Source: an uncultured Hyphomonadaceae bacterium
Lineage (GTDB): Bacteria; Pseudomonadota; Alphaproteobacteria; Caulobacterales; Maricaulaceae
Assembly (NCBI GenBank): GCA_913058335.1
Contig: CAJXPX010000017.1
Coordinates: 1 to 64,000 of the forward strand
Length of the DNA stretch: 64,000 nucleotides
Direction of reading: 5' to 3'
Numbering within the stretch: position 1 is the stretch's first letter; each line of letters starts with the position of its first letter. A model generated the notes under the pieces. It saw nothing but the letters and a program-made list of their open reading frames with translations. It did no database searches and had not been told where the DNA came from. Positions 62,123 to 64,000 of the stretch are shown here, in pieces. A program made the position numbers and the translations under genes.

Positions 62123-64000
62123 ATGTTTGACCGCCGTAAATTTTTGACAACAACCCTCGGGGCTGGTGCGGCTCTATCCGCTTCCAGCTTGATGCCTGCC
62201 TGGGCGCGGCCTGCAAGTGCCGGAAATCTTGGTATTCCCGGATTGCAAGGGTCTGTATTTGACCTAAACATCGGAAAATTCTCCCACACGGTGGGAGGTA
62301 AAACGGGAATGGCGACGGGGATAAATGGCACTGTGCCCGGCCCCCTCATCCGGTTTCGTGAAGGCGACGACATTACACTGAATGTTCATAATACGCTCGA
62401 CGAAGACACCTCCATCCATTGGCACGGTTTGCTTGTTCCGTTTCAGATGGACGGCGTCCCCGGCGTGACATTCCCAGGGATTAAACCTGGAAAGACCTTT
62501 ACCTATAAATATTCGGTACCGCAGAGCGGAACCTATTGGTACCATTCCCATTCAGGGTTGCAGGAGCAGGCCGGGCATTACGGGCCAATCATCATCGACC
62601 CCAAAGATGCGGACCCTGTTCAATATGATCGGGAATACGTGCTCGTTCTCTCTGATTGGAGTTTTAAATCCCCCCACGAGATTTTCATTGAATTAATGAA
62701 AAATCCGGAAGCCCAGAAGTTCCAAAACAGGACCCTGCAGGATTTCGCAGAAGACGCCAAAAAAATGGGGTTTGCGGAGACCTTTAAGCAACGCGCCATG
62801 TGGGGCGCCATGCGCATGTCATCTCGCGACATTTCAGATGTGACAGGCGCAACCTATACGTTCTTAATTAACGGACATTCGACGGCCGACAATTGGAATG
62901 CGGTCTTTAATCCAAATGAGCGTGTGAGACTGAGGGTTATTAACGCCTCTGCTATGACAATCTTCAATTTCCGCATTCCCGGCCTGCCAATGACAGTCGT
63001 CGCGTCTGACGGCCTCAATGTGAAGCCTATCGAGACCGATGAATTTCAAATTGGTGTTGCCGAAACCTATGACGTGGTTGTGACTCCAACCGAAGAGCGT
63101 GCCTACGCTTTGACAGCAGAATCCATTGACCGGTCCGGGCAAGCGATTGCAACGCTTGGTCCAAAACCCGGCATGCGCGCCAAAGCCCCGGTCATGCGTG
63201 AAATTCCTGAGCTCACCATGAAAGATATGGGCATGGCGTCCATGATGATGGATGGAATGATGAACGAACCGGACATGAAAGACATGGAACATAGCAAGAT
63301 GGATCATGGCAACATGAACCATGCCGCTGTGGAGCAAGGCAAGATGAACCATAGTAAAATGGGTCATGGAAGCATGCAGTCGGGCGAGATGGAAAAGGGC
63401 GGCATGGCCATGAGCGGGATGGACCATGGAGACATGGATATGATGGCCAAGAACCACGACCATGCCAATGGGCCGGGTGTCACTTTTAACGCCCAAAATC
63501 CCATTTCGCGCTTGGATGAACCAGGTACGGGTCTGGATAATGTTCCGCACCGCGTCTTGCGATATACAGACCTCAAAAGCCTGAAGCCAAATAAAGATTT
63601 ACGCCGGCCAGAGCGTGAGATGGAGATTCATCTGACGTCGAATATGGAACGCTATATGTTCTCCTTCGACGGGGTCCAGTTTTCATATATCGAAGACGCG
63701 ATCAAATTCTATGAAGGCGAACGCCTGCGGATGACCCTGGTCAACGATACCATGATGAATCATCCGATACACTTACATGGAATGTTTTTTGAAGTCGTGG
63801 ACCCTGACGTGGATGTCTATGATGGCGGCCCCAATCATCAGGTGCAAAAACACACGATTATTGTGATGCCGGGCAGTAAAGTCTCGCTTGATATTTCTGC
63901 AGAACATGTTGGTGATTGGGCATTTCATTGTCACCTACTTTACCACATGCACGCTGGCATGATGCAGGTTGTCTCGCTCCTTCCCAAAGAAGTCGGACGA
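62123..64000 (+). CDS. copA: CopA-type multicopper oxidase, partial (runs off the window)
   Basis: 626 codons are open from the ATG at 62123 (AAGGAA six bases upstream) to the window end; the stop lies outside. A Tat signal is visible (DRRKFLTTTL). The trinuclear copper site motifs are HWHG near residue 99, WYHSHSG near 140, HPIHLHGM near 547, and FHCHLLYHMHAGMMQ near 602, which also provides type-1 ligands. A Met/His-rich stretch at about residues 367-446 is typical of CopA/PcoA and may bind extra copper. It oxidises Cu(I) in the periplasm as part of copper resistance. Confidence 0.9.
   Translation, partial: MFDRRKFLTTTLGAGAALSASSLMPAWARPASAGNLGIPGLQGSVFDLNIGKFSHTVGGKTGMATGINGTVPGPLIRFREGDDITLNVHNTLDEDTSIHWHGLLVPFQMDGVPGVTFPGIKPGKTFTYKYSVPQSGTYWYHSHSGLQEQAGHYGPIIIDPKDADPVQYDREYVLVLSDWSFKSPHEIFIELMKNPEAQKFQNRTLQDFAEDAKKMGFAETFKQRAMWGAMRMSSRDISDVTGATYTFLINGHSTADNWNAVFNPNERVRLRVINASAMTIFNFRIPGLPMTVVASDGLNVKPIETDEFQIGVAETYDVVVTPTEERAYALTAESIDRSGQAIATLGPKPGMRAKAPVMREIPELTMKDMGMASMMMDGMMNEPDMKDMEHSKMDHGNMNHAAVEQGKMNHSKMGHGSMQSGEMEKGGMAMSGMDHGDMDMMAKNHDHANGPGVTFNAQNPISRLDEPGTGLDNVPHRVLRYTDLKSLKPNKDLRRPEREMEIHLTSNMERYMFSFDGVQFSYIEDAIKFYEGERLRMTLVNDTMMNHPIHLHGMFFEVVDPDVDVYDGGPNHQVQKHTIIVMPGSKVSLDISAEHVGDWAFHCHLLYHMHAGMMQVVSLLPKEVGR

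Noticed and set aside
62864-63550. 228-codon open frame on the minus strand opposite copA
   Set aside because: It mirrors the Met/His-rich coding repeat of CopA; its His/Met-rich product is an artefact of ATG/CAT codons.
1-64000. CRISPR arrays, rRNA operons or insertion sequences
   Set aside because: No regularly spaced repeats, rRNA segments or transposase genes were seen; the only recombinase is the integrase at 59072.

Overview
The window is chromosomal DNA from an alphaproteobacterium. It has the alphaproteobacterial gene run murA, DUF2948, UPF0262, low-Mr phosphatase, infA, maf, rng, yacG, together with DUF3126, DUF2853, COQ4 and a gene-transfer-agent (GTA) type holin. Base composition looks moderate rather than GC-rich. 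The many secreted peptidases, the TonB receptor, the TPR-sulfotransferase and the GTA lysis pair suggest a marine Hyphomonadaceae/Maricaulales-type organism. That placement is inference; no 16S gene is present.

Layout. 1-5.7 kb: cysE, DUF3126 and a gamma-carbonic anhydrase run together, followed by a GYF-like protein, a rhomboid protease, an unknown polytopic membrane protein and a patatin. 5.7-11.9 kb: an epoxide-hydrolase-like enzyme, rpsU with a clear terminator, a lone glycosyltransferase, a gene-poor stretch with a possible gene remnant, asd, and small secreted proteins including a tandem paralogous pair. 12-31.7 kb: mainly exported hydrolases (TolB-amidohydrolase fusion, three M28 peptidases, an M1 peptidase with a DUF6702-like partner), interleaved with a desaturase, COQ4, two GSTs, a pirin, oxidoreductases and a GT10 fucosyltransferase.

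31.8-45.1 kb: an OmpA-family protein, a membrane-anchored DUF2853 protein with a histone-H1-like lysine/alanine tract, an endolysin/holin pair of the GTA type, a DUF3667 protein, and a five-gene run (SDR, SDR, APH-type kinase, acyl-CoA dehydrogenase, YajQ). The first four of these resemble an unfused bacterial counterpart of ACAD10/ACAD11. A YtcJ-like amidohydrolase lipoprotein, a soluble hybrid histidine kinase and tRNA-Thr(GGT) follow. 45.1-52.4 kb: a TonB-dependent receptor preceded by a long imperfect palindrome, a TPR-sulfotransferase, a BCCT transporter and a MarR regulator. 52.5-57.5 kb: the murA-to-yacG housekeeping cluster, without the hisD that often lies inside it.

58.8-64 kb: a tyrosine integrase with 12-bp tandem repeats just upstream begins what is probably an integrated copper-resistance element. 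It holds a CsoR repressor whose C-terminus is split by a frameshift at an A7 run, a putative CsoR operator/promoter, a His/Cys-containing exported protein, a CusF-like periplasmic copper-binding protein, and a Tat-exported CopA multicopper oxidase that runs off the window. The right end of the element lies outside the window, so its extent is unknown.

The observations I rate highest are the ACAD10/11-like operon, the detached GTA lysis cassette, the frameshifted CsoR in the copper island, and the membrane-tethered H1-like DUF2853 fusion. None was tested by database search.
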